Shown: positions 52,751-61,787 of the stretch, in pieces | Layout of the letters: every line of letters begins with the position of its first letter | How positions within the stretch are numbered: position 1 is the stretch's first letter | DNA from: Niveispirillum sp943370215 | Lineage (GTDB): Bacteria; Pseudomonadota; Alphaproteobacteria; Azospirillales; Azospirillaceae | Reading direction: 5' to 3' | Assembly (NCBI GenBank): GCA_943370215.1 | Contig: CALRQC020000003.1 | Location: 1 to 64,000 of the forward strand | Length of the DNA: 64,000 nt | Notes under the pieces: model-generated | Told to the model about the DNA's origin: nothing | The model's database searches: none | What the model saw: only the letters and a program-made list of their open reading frames with translations | Made by a program: the position numbers and the translations under genes

Positions 52751-53200
52751 CTACAGCAAATCCCGCAGCAGCGGCACCAGCGGGATATCGGCCGGCGGCA
52801 TCGGGTAATCCCCCATGCGGGCCGGCTTCACCCAGGCCAGTTGCTGGCCTTCCAGCGGGGTGGGCGTGCCTTTCCAGACGCGCGCGGCGAAGACCGGCAT
52901 CAGCAGGTGAAAGTCCGGGTAGGAATGGCTGGCAAAGGCGATGGGGGAGAGACAGCTTTCCGCTGTCTCAATCCCCAACTCCTCCCGCAATTCCCGCACC
53001 AGGGCCGCTTCGGGTGTTTCACCCGCATCAACCTTGCCGCCGGGAAATTCCCACAGGCCCGCCATGGACTTGCCCGGCGGGCGCTGCGCCAGCAGCACCC
53101 GCCCATCCACATCCACCAGGGCCACGGCCGCCACCAGCACGATCCGGCTGGGGCGGTGGGAAGGCGGTTCCTGCCAGCAGGGCGTGTCGTTCTGGCTCAC
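52751..53200 (-). CDS. mutT: 8-oxo-dGTP diphosphatase (MutT, Nudix)
   Basis: A 149-aa hydrolase clearing oxidised dGTP. The full Nudix box is present: GGKVDAGETPEAALVRELRE followed by ELGI. The start ATG overlaps the argJ stop (ATGA), so translation is coupled to argJ; the arginine gene and mutT being linked is common in alphaproteobacteria. Confidence 0.94.
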   Translation of the reverse strand: MSQNDTPCWQEPPSHRPSRIVLVAAVALVDVDGRVLLAQRPPGKSMAGLWEFPGGKVDAGETPEAALVRELREELGIETAESCLSPIAFASHSYPDFHLLMPVFAARVWKGTPTPLEGQQLAWVKPARMGDYPMPPADIPLVPLLRDLL

Positions 53201-54435
53201 GAGCGGTAGCTGCCATTAATGTCGATATAGCCGTGGGTCAGGTCGCAGGTCCACACCGTGGCGCTGCCGGAGCCCAGGCCGATATCCACCTCGATCAGGA
53301 TTTCCTTGCCCTTCATATGGGCGGCCACCGGGGCTTCATCATAGCCCGGCACCTCCATCCCGTTGGCGCAGATCTGCACGCCACCGACGGAGATCACCAG
53401 CAGGTCGCGGTCGGCCCGTTCGCCCGACCGGCCCACGGCGGCGACGATGCGGCCCCAATTGGCATCTTCCCCGGCCACGGCGGTCTTCACCAGCGGGGAA
53501 TTGGCCACCGTCATGGCAATGCGCTTGGCGGCTTCGTCGCTGTCGGCCCCCTTGACGCGGAGCTCCACAAACTTGGTCGCCCCTTCGCCGTCGCGGATGA
53601 TCTGCTGGGCCAGATCCAGGCAGACGGCATCCAAGGCGGCCTGGAAGGCGGCAAAGCGCGGATCATCGGCGCTTTCAATGGCCCCATGCGCCGCCTTGCG
53701 GGTGGCGCACAGCACCAGCGTGTCAGAGGTGGAGGTGTCGCCATCCACGGTGATGGAATTGAAGCTGCGGTCGGTGGTGGCAGAGAGTGCGGCCTGCAGC
53801 GGCGCATGGGCAATATTGGCGTCGGTGAAGACATAGGCCAGCATGGTGGCCATATCGGGCGCAATCATGCCGCTGCCCTTGGCAAAGCCGGCCACGGTGA
53901 CGGTGACACCATCAATGGTGGCCGTGGCCGCAGCGCCCTTGGGGAAGGTGTCGGTGGTCATGATGGCGCGGGCGGCCACTTCCCAGGCCTCCCCCTCGGC
54001 CGGCACCAGCTTGGTGAAGGCTTCCGGCAGCGACTGGGCAATCAGGTCGGCCGGCATGGGCTGGCCGATGACGCCGGTGGAGGCGGGGAAGATTTCGCTG
54101 GTCTTGCAGCCAGCCAGTGCGGCGGCGGCGTCCAGCGTGGCATCCACGAACGCTTCCCCGGCCTTGCCGGTAAAGGCGTTGGAATTGCCGGCATTCACCA
54201 CCAGCGCCCGCACAACCCCACCCTTCAGATGGTCACGGCAGCGATGCACCGGGGCGCTGGCCGTCAACGAACGGGTCAGCACGGCGGCAACGCTGGACCC
54301 TTCATCCAGCACCGCCACCATCACATCATTGCGCGGCGTCTTGTATCGGATGCCGGCACGGTGCCCGGCCAGACGCAGGCCGGCGATGGGCGGCAGCGAC
54401 GGGAAGGAAGCGGGGGCAAGCGGAGACACGGCCAT
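53197..54435 (-). CDS. argJ: Bifunctional ornithine acetyltransferase/N-acetylglutamate synthase
   Basis: A 412-aa enzyme that moves acetyl between N-acetylornithine and glutamate in cyclic arginine synthesis. The self-cleavage site lies in KGSGMIAPDMATML, splitting the precursor into alpha and beta chains at Thr. NAGNSNAFTGKAG and the C-terminal DLTHGYIDINGSYRS are typical. Upstream of mutT with a 4-bp overlap. Confidence 0.95.
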   Translation of the reverse strand: MAVSPLAPASFPSLPPIAGLRLAGHRAGIRYKTPRNDVMVAVLDEGSSVAAVLTRSLTASAPVHRCRDHLKGGVVRALVVNAGNSNAFTGKAGEAFVDATLDAAAALAGCKTSEIFPASTGVIGQPMPADLIAQSLPEAFTKLVPAEGEAWEVAARAIMTTDTFPKGAAATATIDGVTVTVAGFAKGSGMIAPDMATMLAYVFTDANIAHAPLQAALSATTDRSFNSITVDGDTSTSDTLVLCATRKAAHGAIESADDPRFAAFQAALDAVCLDLAQQIIRDGEGATKFVELRVKGADSDEAAKRIAMTVANSPLVKTAVAGEDANWGRIVAAVGRSGERADRDLLVISVGGVQICANGMEVPGYDEAPVAAHMKGKEILIEVDIGLGSGSATVWTCDLTHGYIDINGSYRS

Positions 54436-54549
54436 GGCGATACTCGCGGGCTGGGCGGTTGAGACAGTCCGCGCATCAAGCCGATGTGGGGCCGGATGGT
54501 CAAGTGTGGCTTGTGTGACAGGCGCGCGCGGAGTGGCCGGGCTGTCGGC

Positions 54550-55224
54550 CTACCGTTCGTCCTTGGGATCGGTGGTCAGCGTCGTCCGCCGATAGATGCC
54601 CTCAAAAGTGGCAACGCCAACGCAATAGGATGTGGTTTCCGCCAAAATCAAGCCATTGATTAAACGAAGGGTGACAATGCATTGCCCGCCAAAACTTCTA
54701 TCAATAACTTGATTTCCTTTGATGGATTTATCGAATTCAAATTTTGACAACCCAAATTCTGATGAGTTTATAGCCACCCCTTCGAAGTGAAGTTTTCCGT
54801 CTTTCCTCTCATCAATCACAATCGAATTCTCGGCAAGCTCCCAGCGCCCTGTCCAATCCTGCTTCCGGGTCGTTGCTGGCGGATCATCGATTTTCAGGGC
54901 CACTCGCGGCAACCAGCCGAAAGTACCCCGCTTGGGGCCTTGGAAATAGACACAGAGCCACGCCTTTCCCGTGTCATCCAGCACCACCTTGTCGCCCGGC
55001 ACCAGATAGGCCTTGGCTTTGCAGGTATCGCCACCGGGGCAGCCATCCGCCACCCGCTGGAAATACAGGCGCGGACCCTGATCGGCCTTTACGGTCCCCG
55101 CTTTCGGCGTGCTGCTGGTGGAAAGACTGAAGTCGTCGCATTTTTCCGCCGCGGCTTCAGGCGGAAGCGATATTGCCCCCAGGATGAACAAGGCGACCCT
55201 GGCGAGGCGCAATGAACAGCGCAT
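54550..55224 (-). CDS. SH3-like secreted paralogue 4 (putative immunity protein)
   Basis: A 224-aa protein, last in a run of four tandem paralogues. Signal peptide (SLRLARVALFILGAISLPPEAAA), then CDDFSLS, TPKAGTVKADQGPRLYFQRV, GCPGGDTCKAKAYLVPGDKV and FQGPKRGTFGWLPR, a bacterial SH3-like domain; a ~100-residue C-terminal part (WTGRWELAEN...) is more divergent. It starts directly at the stop of the previous gene (TGA-ATG), so it is translationally coupled. Immunity to the upstream lytic enzyme is inferred. Most divergent of the array. Confidence 0.78.
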   Translation of the reverse strand: MRCSLRLARVALFILGAISLPPEAAAEKCDDFSLSTSSTPKAGTVKADQGPRLYFQRVADGCPGGDTCKAKAYLVPGDKVVLDDTGKAWLCVYFQGPKRGTFGWLPRVALKIDDPPATTRKQDWTGRWELAENSIVIDERKDGKLHFEGVAINSSEFGLSKFEFDKSIKGNQVIDRSFGGQCIVTLRLINGLILAETTSYCVGVATFEGIYRRTTLTTDPKDER

Positions 55225-55902
55225 TCAATGTTCATCCTTGGGATCAGTCGTCAGGGCGGTGCGGTGGTAGACACCAATAAAAGAATTACCAAGACCTGCA
55301 CAGTCCATGGTGTTATTCACCAGCAATAATTCAGCCAGCCAGTAAATCTTGACCACACATGTACCGCCCCCACTTTTATCAATAACCTTATTGCTGCTGG
55401 GGGATTTGTTGAATTCAAACTTTGTTAAGGAGAATGTGGCCATACGACTTGCCCATCCTTCGAAGTGCAGCTTTGGCCCTTGCGTGTCGTCAATCAGAAT
55501 TAAGTTCTCACCGACGCGCCAGCGGCCCACCCAATCCTGCTTCTTGGGTACCGGCGGCTTGTCCTCTATTGTCAAGGCGGTGCGGGGCAACCAACCGAAG
55601 GTGCCCCGCTTTGGCCCCTGGAAATAGGCGCAAATCCAGGCTTCGCCGGTATCGTCCAGGATCACCTTGTCGCCCGGTACCAGATAGGCTTTGGCTTTGC
55701 AGGTGTCCCCGCCGGGGCACCCAGCCTCCACCCGCTGGAAATGCAGACGCGGCCTTTGGTCGGCTTTGACAGTTCCGGCTTTGGGAGCCTTGGACCAAGA
55801 AAGGCTATAGTCGTCACACTCCGCGGCGGAGGCAGCGAACGGAAACAACGCTGCGATCAGGATGACCAAGGCGGCCCTGGTGAGAAGGGATGAACGGCGC
55901 AT
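55225..55902 (-). CDS. SH3-like secreted paralogue 3 (putative immunity protein)
   Basis: A 225-aa paralogue with the same layout: signal peptide (LLTRAALVILIAALFPFAASA), CDDYSLSWSKAPKAGTVKADQ, GCPGGDTCKAKAYLVPGDKV, WLPRTALTI, then WVGRWRVGENLILIDD and a variable C-terminus ending ALTTDPKDEH. The AAGGATGA within the codons for PKDE serves as ribosome site for the next ATG. Differences cluster in the C-terminal half, as expected for a specificity region. Confidence 0.78.
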   Translation of the reverse strand: MRRSSLLTRAALVILIAALFPFAASAAECDDYSLSWSKAPKAGTVKADQRPRLHFQRVEAGCPGGDTCKAKAYLVPGDKVILDDTGEAWICAYFQGPKRGTFGWLPRTALTIEDKPPVPKKQDWVGRWRVGENLILIDDTQGPKLHFEGWASRMATFSLTKFEFNKSPSSNKVIDKSGGGTCVVKIYWLAELLLVNNTMDCAGLGNSFIGVYHRTALTTDPKDEH

Positions 55903-56580
55903 TCACTGTTCATCCTTGGGATCAGTGGTCAGGGCGGTGCGGTGGTAGACGCCCGAAAAATTTGCGGCGAGGGAGCCGCATTGGTAGGTGCTGGCGACAA
56001 GCAACAAGCCATTGACCCAGCGTAATGTCATGTCGCACCCATCATAGGGTATCTTAAAGACAACCTTATTGTTCTCAGGAGTAGCTTCGAAGTCAATATC
56101 TGGCATCGAAAGGCCGGTAGGTTCTACGGCACTTCCCCAGAAATATAGTTTCTTTCCCTTTCTTTCATCGATCAGGAAGGTATTGTAGCCGACGCGCCAG
56201 CGGCCCACCCAATCCTGCTTCTTTGGCGCTGGCGGCTGATTATCAATTTCCAAGGCGGTGCTGGGCAACCAGCCGAAGGTGCCCCGCTTTGGTCCCTGGA
56301 AATAGGCGCAAATCCAGGCCTCGCCGGTGTCATCCAGCACCACCTTGTCCCCCGGAACCAGATAGGCTTTGGCTTTGCAGGTGTCGCTACCGGGGCAGCC
56401 ATCCGCCACCCGCTGGAAATGCAGACGCGGCCCCTGATCGGCCTTTACGGTCCCCGCTTTGGGGGTCTTGGACCAAGAAAGGCTGTGGTCGTCACACTCA
56501 GCGGCGGCGGCAGTGAACGGAAGCAGTGCTGCGATCAGGATGAGCAAGGCGGCACTGGTGAGAAAGAATGAACAGCGCAT
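55903..56580 (-). CDS. SH3-like secreted paralogue 2 (putative immunity protein)
   Basis: A 225-aa paralogue. Signal peptide (FFLTSAALLILIAALLPFTAAA), CDDHSLSWSKTPKAGTVKADQ, GCPGSDTCKAKAYLVPGDKV and FGWLPSTALEI, then WVGRWRVGYNTFLIDERK and a divergent C-terminal half. Shares TGA-ATG junctions with its neighbours. Nearly the same SH3-like half as the domain fused to the GH108 gene upstream. Confidence 0.78.
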   Translation of the reverse strand: MRCSFFLTSAALLILIAALLPFTAAAAECDDHSLSWSKTPKAGTVKADQGPRLHFQRVADGCPGSDTCKAKAYLVPGDKVVLDDTGEAWICAYFQGPKRGTFGWLPSTALEIDNQPPAPKKQDWVGRWRVGYNTFLIDERKGKKLYFWGSAVEPTGLSMPDIDFEATPENNKVVFKIPYDGCDMTLRWVNGLLLVASTYQCGSLAANFSGVYHRTALTTDPKDEQ

Positions 56581-58599
56581 TCAATGTTCATCCTTGGGGT
56601 CAGTCGTCAGGGCGGTACGCCGATAGACGCCTTCAAACGAGTTGGCAGCACCCACGCAATATTGCGTACTATTTACCAGCAGTAATGTGGCAACCCATCG
56701 GATGGTAACGACGCACTCCCCTCCAGCACTTTTATCGACCACTTTATTGCCCTTTGGCAGGGTAAAGAATTCGAAATCTGATAGCGAAAAGGTGGCCATG
56801 TGCCTGGCCCAACCCTTAAAGCGCAGATTTTCCCGATTCCGATCATCAATAAGTACTGTGTTCTCGCCCACGTGCCAGCGCCCTACCCAGTCCTGTTTCT
56901 TTGGCGCTGGCGGCTTATTATCAATTTCCAAGGCGGTGCGGGGCAACCAACCGAAGGTGCCCCGCTTTGGTCCCTGGAAATAGGCACAAATCCAGGCTTC
57001 TCTAGTATCATCCAGCACTACTGTGTCGCCCGGTACCAGATAAGCTTTAGCCTTGCAGGTATCGCCACCGGGGCAGCCATCCTCCACCCGCTGGAAATGC
57101 AGACGCGGCCCCTGGTCGGCTTTGACGGTTCCCGCTTTGGGGGTCTTGGACCAAGAAAGGCTGTGGTCGTCACAGCTTGCGGCAGAAGCTAAGGAAGGGG
57201 CAGCTAAAAGCGCCAGAACAGCATATCTAAACCTGCCTAACCGCATTACTGCGTGAATTTTTTTTGAAACATCATTTATGGCCCTCAGACGAATTAACCA
57301 TCCTCTTTCAAATACCTTCTGATCTGGTTTCTTTTTTATATCTTCATATACATGATTTACTCTCTGTGAGTGATTTTCGTCAAGCAAAGCTTCAATCTTA
57401 CTCAAAGGAATTTCATTTATTGCTTTGATAGTTTTAGAACCACCATTTCCATCTTCTAATAGGTTTTTCCCATTGTCAACCGCATTAACAGATTTTTGGA
57501 ATAACCTCCAACCACGTCTTGGACCATGCATGACAAAGGAATCGATTAACGAGGAAGCTACTCCCAAGTTGGAAATTTCATTCATACGTTGTCCGTAGAA
57601 GAATTCATTTCGGTATATTTCTTTGGCTTGATCCCGCGTAATTTCTTCAGGTTTCAAAAATATGCCATCATTTCCCATGCCTCCATGAATTTCTTGATAA
57701 TTTTCAAGTGTGTATTGAGTAATACCATAGTTCGTTTTACCGCCACGATCGTTCTCATGATCCGAATATCCACCCTCTTTCTCAAAAATATTCTTCACCA
57801 GTTCTTCAAACATGGCTTCGCTCTTCCAATCGGGTTCCTTGAACAGCCGGCGGCCGGGGGCGAGTTTTACCGGGGATGGCTGGTCGGTGCGGGACGGGTC
57901 GCTGCTGGTCGGGGCGGTTGTGCCGCCAGAAGGGGCGGGTGGCGTGGTGGCCTTGTTTGTCGGTTGTATCGTGGACGCGTCTTGCCCGGAACTGGCGGGT
58001 GCCGGCTTGGGTTTCTGCGCCAGAAGTTTTTCCAGGGCCTGGATCGTCTCCCCACCGGGGGAGAGTTTGCCGTCGACACGCAGCTTATTGTCCCGCTGGA
58101 ACCGGCGAACATCCTGGTCCAGCTTGGTGCTGTGATAGCCGCTGGGGCCATCCTCCGGTATCACATCATGGTATCCGGCCTTGTTCAGCAGCACCTGAAC
58201 CTTGGCCACATCGGGACGCCAATTATCGCCGCCATTGCCGGCGACCTTGGCCTTCAGGCCGAACGGGGTGTCGCCCAGCAAGTCTTCCACCGGCTTGCCT
58301 TCCCGCCAGGCCTGCTGAAAGGCCGGGAAGCGGGGATCGTCCGCTTCCTCCACCAGGGTGGGATGGCGCACCACATATTGTGTGCCGGCAAGCGGGGAGC
58401 CATAGACCGGCACCTTCTCCGGCTCGTCATTGAACAGGCTGCGGTAATCGACGGGCGGCGGGGCCGGATCGGCCGCAGGTGGGGCGGCAGCCTCCGCCGC
58501 CTCATCATCAAACAGACCGCCTACATTGCGACCGACAAAATCCTTCACGTCGCGGAACGTGGAGGAAAGGCGGTTGAAAAGGTTGAAGGATTCGGACAT
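56581..58599 (-). CDS. Peptidoglycan hydrolase (GH108) fused to an SH3-like paralogue; putative lytic effector
   Basis: A 672-aa chimera. Residues ~127-195 are a peptidoglycan-binding domain (VAKVQVLLNKAGYHDV ... DVRRFQRDNKLRVDG); ~197-250 is a Pro/Thr/Ser linker; ~263-450 is a GH108 muramidase-like domain with FEKEGGYSDHENDRGGKTNY (catalytic Glu about 275) and a C-terminal binding segment (VMHGPRRGWRLFQKSVN). No signal peptide at the N-terminus, as in effectors exported by specialised machines. At residue 452 (position 57246) a complete secreted paralogue begins, MRLGRFRYAVLALLAAPSLA, including a signal peptide. The GH108 part is strikingly AT-rich. The ATG at 58599 has GGAG eight bases upstream; an upstream reading adds 19 residues. 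Separate effector and immunity genes joined by a small change is the likely origin. Confidence 0.8.
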   Translation of the reverse strand: MSESFNLFNRLSSTFRDVKDFVGRNVGGLFDDEAAEAAAPPAADPAPPPVDYRSLFNDEPEKVPVYGSPLAGTQYVVRHPTLVEEADDPRFPAFQQAWREGKPVEDLLGDTPFGLKAKVAGNGGDNWRPDVAKVQVLLNKAGYHDVIPEDGPSGYHSTKLDQDVRRFQRDNKLRVDGKLSPGGETIQALEKLLAQKPKPAPASSGQDASTIQPTNKATTPPAPSGGTTAPTSSDPSRTDQPSPVKLAPGRRLFKEPDWKSEAMFEELVKNIFEKEGGYSDHENDRGGKTNYGITQYTLENYQEIHGGMGNDGIFLKPEEITRDQAKEIYRNEFFYGQRMNEISNLGVASSLIDSFVMHGPRRGWRLFQKSVNAVDNGKNLLEDGNGGSKTIKAINEIPLSKIEALLDENHSQRVNHVYEDIKKKPDQKVFERGWLIRLRAINDVSKKIHAVMRLGRFRYAVLALLAAPSLASAASCDDHSLSWSKTPKAGTVKADQGPRLHFQRVEDGCPGGDTCKAKAYLVPGDTVVLDDTREAWICAYFQGPKRGTFGWLPRTALEIDNKPPAPKKQDWVGRWHVGENTVLIDDRNRENLRFKGWARHMATFSLSDFEFFTLPKGNKVVDKSAGGECVVTIRWVATLLLVNSTQYCVGAANSFEGVYRRTALTTDPKDEH

Positions 58600-58670
58600 C
58601 GGCTCGCTCCATAGGGGCGTGCGCCGTCGCCGGATCGGCTGATCCGTCGGCACCACGCAGCGGGTTGTGG

Positions 58671-58706
58671 AAAAGAAAAAGCCCGGTCCGCTGGGAGCGG
58701 CCGGGC
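58671..58706 (-). terminator. Rho-independent terminator of the ScfR-type regulator gene
   Basis: Minus-strand stem GCCCGGCCGC / GCGGACCGGGC (one bulged base), followed by TTTTTCTTTT. It separates the regulator gene from the effector gene downstream, which therefore needs its own promoter. Confidence 0.85.
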
Positions 58707-58810
58707 ATGGTTGGGGTATTTATTCCTATAGACTGGCAAGCGATCCTGTTGCCGTCAATCCTTTATCAGCGGGCAGCCGTCGTTTTTATCACCGGGGTGG
58801 AGTCTCCCCC

Positions 58811-60256
58811 TTAAACCCCCGCGCCGACGCTGACATAGCTGGAGATACCCCGGATATGTTCATCCACCGCCAGCCGGTGGGACAAGGGCGGGAAGGCCCG
58901 CTGGGTGCAGTCCAGCCTTGGGCAGACGCGGCAATTCACCCCCACCGCGGTGGCCGCGTCCAGGTTGGACAGGTCCAGCCCGTCGGCATAGACAAGCTGG
59001 CCGGCATGGGCGATGTCGCAGCCAATGGCGATGGCGAAATGCCGGGCCGGCTGTTTCCAGCCGCCGCCGGGTTTGGAGACACTGCGCACGATGGAGAGAT
59101 AGGCGCTGCCATCGGGCATCCGGGCGATCTGGGTTTGCATCTGCCCCGGTTGGCGGAAAGCATCATGGATGTTCCAGCGCGGACAGGCCCCGCCAAACCG
59201 GGCGAAATGAAAGCCGGGCGCCGCGCTGAACCGTTTCGACATATTGCCCGCCTGATCGGTGCGGGCAAAGAAGAACGGCACCCCCTTGGCGCCGGGCCGT
59301 TGCAGGGAGGTCAGGCGCTGGCACACCTGTTCATAAGAAGCCACGAAGCGCCGTTGCAGGATTTCGATATCATACCGCACCTCCCGCGCTGCCGTCAGGA
59401 ACCGTCCATAGGGCATCATCAGGGCAGAGGCGAAGTAATTGGCCAGACTGACCCGGGCCAGCAGGCGCGATTCCGCGTGCCCAAAGGCACCGCGCCCGCT
59501 GGCAGCCTCCAGTGCCGCCCCCTGGCCCAGCAGGGCCGTCTGCGCCGCCAGATGGAAGACGCGGCCGGCCGGATCCAGCATTTCGGAGATCAGCACCCGC
59601 TTGGAATGCCGGTCATAGCGGCAGATGGCCCCGCCCATCACCGGCTGTGGCATCAACCGTACCCGCACGCCATGGCGTTTTTCCAGATAGGCCGATAGGC
59701 TGCCCTGCAGGTTGCCGCTATCCAGATCGGCGCTGATCCACATTTCCTCCACCGCTTCCTCCAATTCGGGGAAATGGTTCTGTTCGGCCTGGAAGAACTC
59801 CGATACTTCTTCCTGCGGGAAGGCCTGGGCGCCCATCACCTGCAGCTTGTCACGGTCGGCCACCTTTTCCGCCAAGCCGCCCAGATCCTCCCGCGCCTCC
59901 CGATAGGCGCGGTAGAGTGCCACCACCGCCTGGCCCAGCGTCGGGGCCACGGCGGCGAATTCCTTCATGTCCTGGGTCTTGATGTCACCCGCCTCAAACA
60001 GCGGATCGGCGAAGACTTCGCGCAGGGAGGCGACCAGCCGCGTCTCGTCATCCTCGGCAAAGCTGGCCATGTCGATGCCATAGACAGAGGCGATTTTCAG
60101 CAGCAGCGGCACCGTCAGCGGGCGCTGGTTCGCCTCAATCAGGTTCAGATAGCTGGGGGAGACGCCAATCTCCTCCGCCATCTGCGCCTGCGTCATCTTC
60201 AGGTCGCGGCGCAGCCGGCGGACCTTGTGGCCCAGCATCGCCTTCTTTTCAGACAT
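58811..60256 (-). CDS. Short-chain fatty acyl-CoA regulator (ScfR/PccR/RamB type)
   Basis: A 481-aa regulator. An XRE helix-turn-helix (residues ~9-65: LRRDLKMTQAQMAEEIGVSPSYLNLIEANQRP) precedes an IrrE/ImmA-like M78 region and a C-terminal DUF2083-type domain with Cys motifs (CRVCPRLDCTQRAFP) near the end. This family senses acyl-CoA and controls glyoxylate cycle and propionate or acetyl-CoA assimilation genes. The divergent isocitrate lyase is the obvious target. Confidence 0.9.
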   Translation of the reverse strand: MSEKKAMLGHKVRRLRRDLKMTQAQMAEEIGVSPSYLNLIEANQRPLTVPLLLKIASVYGIDMASFAEDDETRLVASLREVFADPLFEAGDIKTQDMKEFAAVAPTLGQAVVALYRAYREAREDLGGLAEKVADRDKLQVMGAQAFPQEEVSEFFQAEQNHFPELEEAVEEMWISADLDSGNLQGSLSAYLEKRHGVRVRLMPQPVMGGAICRYDRHSKRVLISEMLDPAGRVFHLAAQTALLGQGAALEAASGRGAFGHAESRLLARVSLANYFASALMMPYGRFLTAAREVRYDIEILQRRFVASYEQVCQRLTSLQRPGAKGVPFFFARTDQAGNMSKRFSAAPGFHFARFGGACPRWNIHDAFRQPGQMQTQIARMPDGSAYLSIVRSVSKPGGGWKQPARHFAIAIGCDIAHAGQLVYADGLDLSNLDAATAVGVNCRVCPRLDCTQRAFPPLSHRLAVDEHIRGISSYVSVGAGV

Positions 60257-60299
60257 GGCCTTACCCTTTGGCTGCGGAAGCCCCCTTACATCTTGTCAA

Positions 60300-60315
60300 T
60301 TTACAAAATTTACAA
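60300..60315. promoter_or_regulatory. TTTACAA direct repeats between scfR and aceA
   Basis: TTTACAA at 60300-60306 and again at 60309-60315 lie in the 240-bp divergent promoter region. They resemble the TTTGCAA-type sites bound by RamB/ScfR/PccR regulators. Match to the published consensus is by memory. Confidence 0.45.
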
Positions 60316-60497
60316 CATCACAGCAATCGTCATTACAAGCTGTGACAGCAACACTATTTTACGAAAAGCTCCATATTGAACATTTTCTTTCGCGGCGCCA
60401 TTCTCTGCTCATGAACGTTGCGCCGCACAAAAAACACGGTGCAGCGCCCGCAAAACGGAAGCCACAGACAAGGCTTCGATCTTCGAGGAGTGACACC

Positions 60498-61787
60498 ATG
60501 GCCCCGCTGGATAATCCTTCTTCCCCCATCAACCTGAACGACATCCATGCCAAGCGCTTCAACGGCATCAAGCGCGACTTCACGGCAGAGGATGTGCGTC
60601 GGTTGGCTGGTTCGGTGAAGATCGAATATACGCTGGCGGAAATGGGCGCCCGTCGCCTGTGGGAATTGCTGCACACCCGCCCTTATGTCCACACGCTGGG
60701 TGCCTTCACCGGCAATCAGGCCTTGCAGCACGTCAAGGCCGGCCTGGAAGCGATTTACCTGTCCGGCTGGCAGGTGGCGGCCGATGCCAATCTGGCCGGC
60801 CAGATGTACCCCGACCAGTCGCTCTATCCCGCCAATTCCGTGCCGGCCGTGGTGAAGCGCATCAACAATGCCTTCCAGCGCGCCGACCAGATCCAGACGG
60901 CGGAAGGCAAGGGCGACACCTATTGGTTCGCGCCGATCATCGCCGATGCCGAAGCCGGTTTCGGTGGCCCGCTGAACGCCTTTGAACTGATGAAGGGCAT
61001 GATCGAGGCCGGTGCGGCCGCCGTCCATTTCGAGGATCAGTTGGCATCGGAGAAGAAGTGCGGCCATCTGGGCGGCAAGGTGCTGATCCCGATCCAGCAA
61101 TTCATCCGTACCCTGAATGCCGGCCGTCTGGCCGCCGATGTCTGCGGCACCAGCACCCTGGTGGTGGCCCGCACCGATGCGGAAAGCGCCCAGTTGATCA
61201 CGTCGGATGTGGATGAACGCGACCATCCCTTCATCGACCGCAATGACCGCACGCCGGAAGGCTTCTTCCGTATCAAGAAGGGTGTGGGTGTGGATTACTG
61301 CATCGCCCGTGGCCTGGAATATGCGCCTTATGCGGATATGCTGTGGTGGGAAACCAGCAAGCCGAACCTGGAGGATGCGCGCCGCTTCGCCGAGGCCATC
61401 CATGCCAAGTACCCCGGCAAGATCCTGGCCTATAACTGCTCCCCCTCCTTCAACTGGAAGGCCAATCTGGACGAGACGACGATTGCCAAGTTCCAGGCTG
61501 AACTGGGGGCCATGGGCTACAAGTATCAGTTCGTGACGCTGGCGGGCTTCCACAGCCTCAACCTCGCCACCTTCGAACTGGCCAAGGGTTACAAGGAACG
61601 CGGCATGGCGGCTTATTCCGAAATGCAGCAGCGCGAATTCGCGGCGGTGGATAATGGCTTCACGGCGGTGAAGCACCAGCGCGAAGTCGGCACCGGTTAC
61701 TTCGATGCGGTGGCCGTGGCCATCTCTGGCGGCACGTCTTCCACCACCGCCATGAAGGACAGCACCGAGACCGATCAGTTCCACTGA
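60498..61787 (+). CDS. aceA: Isocitrate lyase
   Basis: A 429-aa enzyme that splits isocitrate into succinate and glyoxylate, the entry into the glyoxylate bypass for growth on C2 compounds. The active-site KKCGHLGG has Cys188 and His190. The ATG at 60498 follows CGAGGAG at a good distance. The malate synthase partner is not in the window. Confidence 0.96.
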   Translation: MAPLDNPSSPINLNDIHAKRFNGIKRDFTAEDVRRLAGSVKIEYTLAEMGARRLWELLHTRPYVHTLGAFTGNQALQHVKAGLEAIYLSGWQVAADANLAGQMYPDQSLYPANSVPAVVKRINNAFQRADQIQTAEGKGDTYWFAPIIADAEAGFGGPLNAFELMKGMIEAGAAAVHFEDQLASEKKCGHLGGKVLIPIQQFIRTLNAGRLAADVCGTSTLVVARTDAESAQLITSDVDERDHPFIDRNDRTPEGFFRIKKGVGVDYCIARGLEYAPYADMLWWETSKPNLEDARRFAEAIHAKYPGKILAYNCSPSFNWKANLDETTIAKFQAELGAMGYKYQFVTLAGFHSLNLATFELAKGYKERGMAAYSEMQQREFAAVDNGFTAVKHQREVGTGYFDAVAVAISGGTSSTTAMKDSTETDQFH

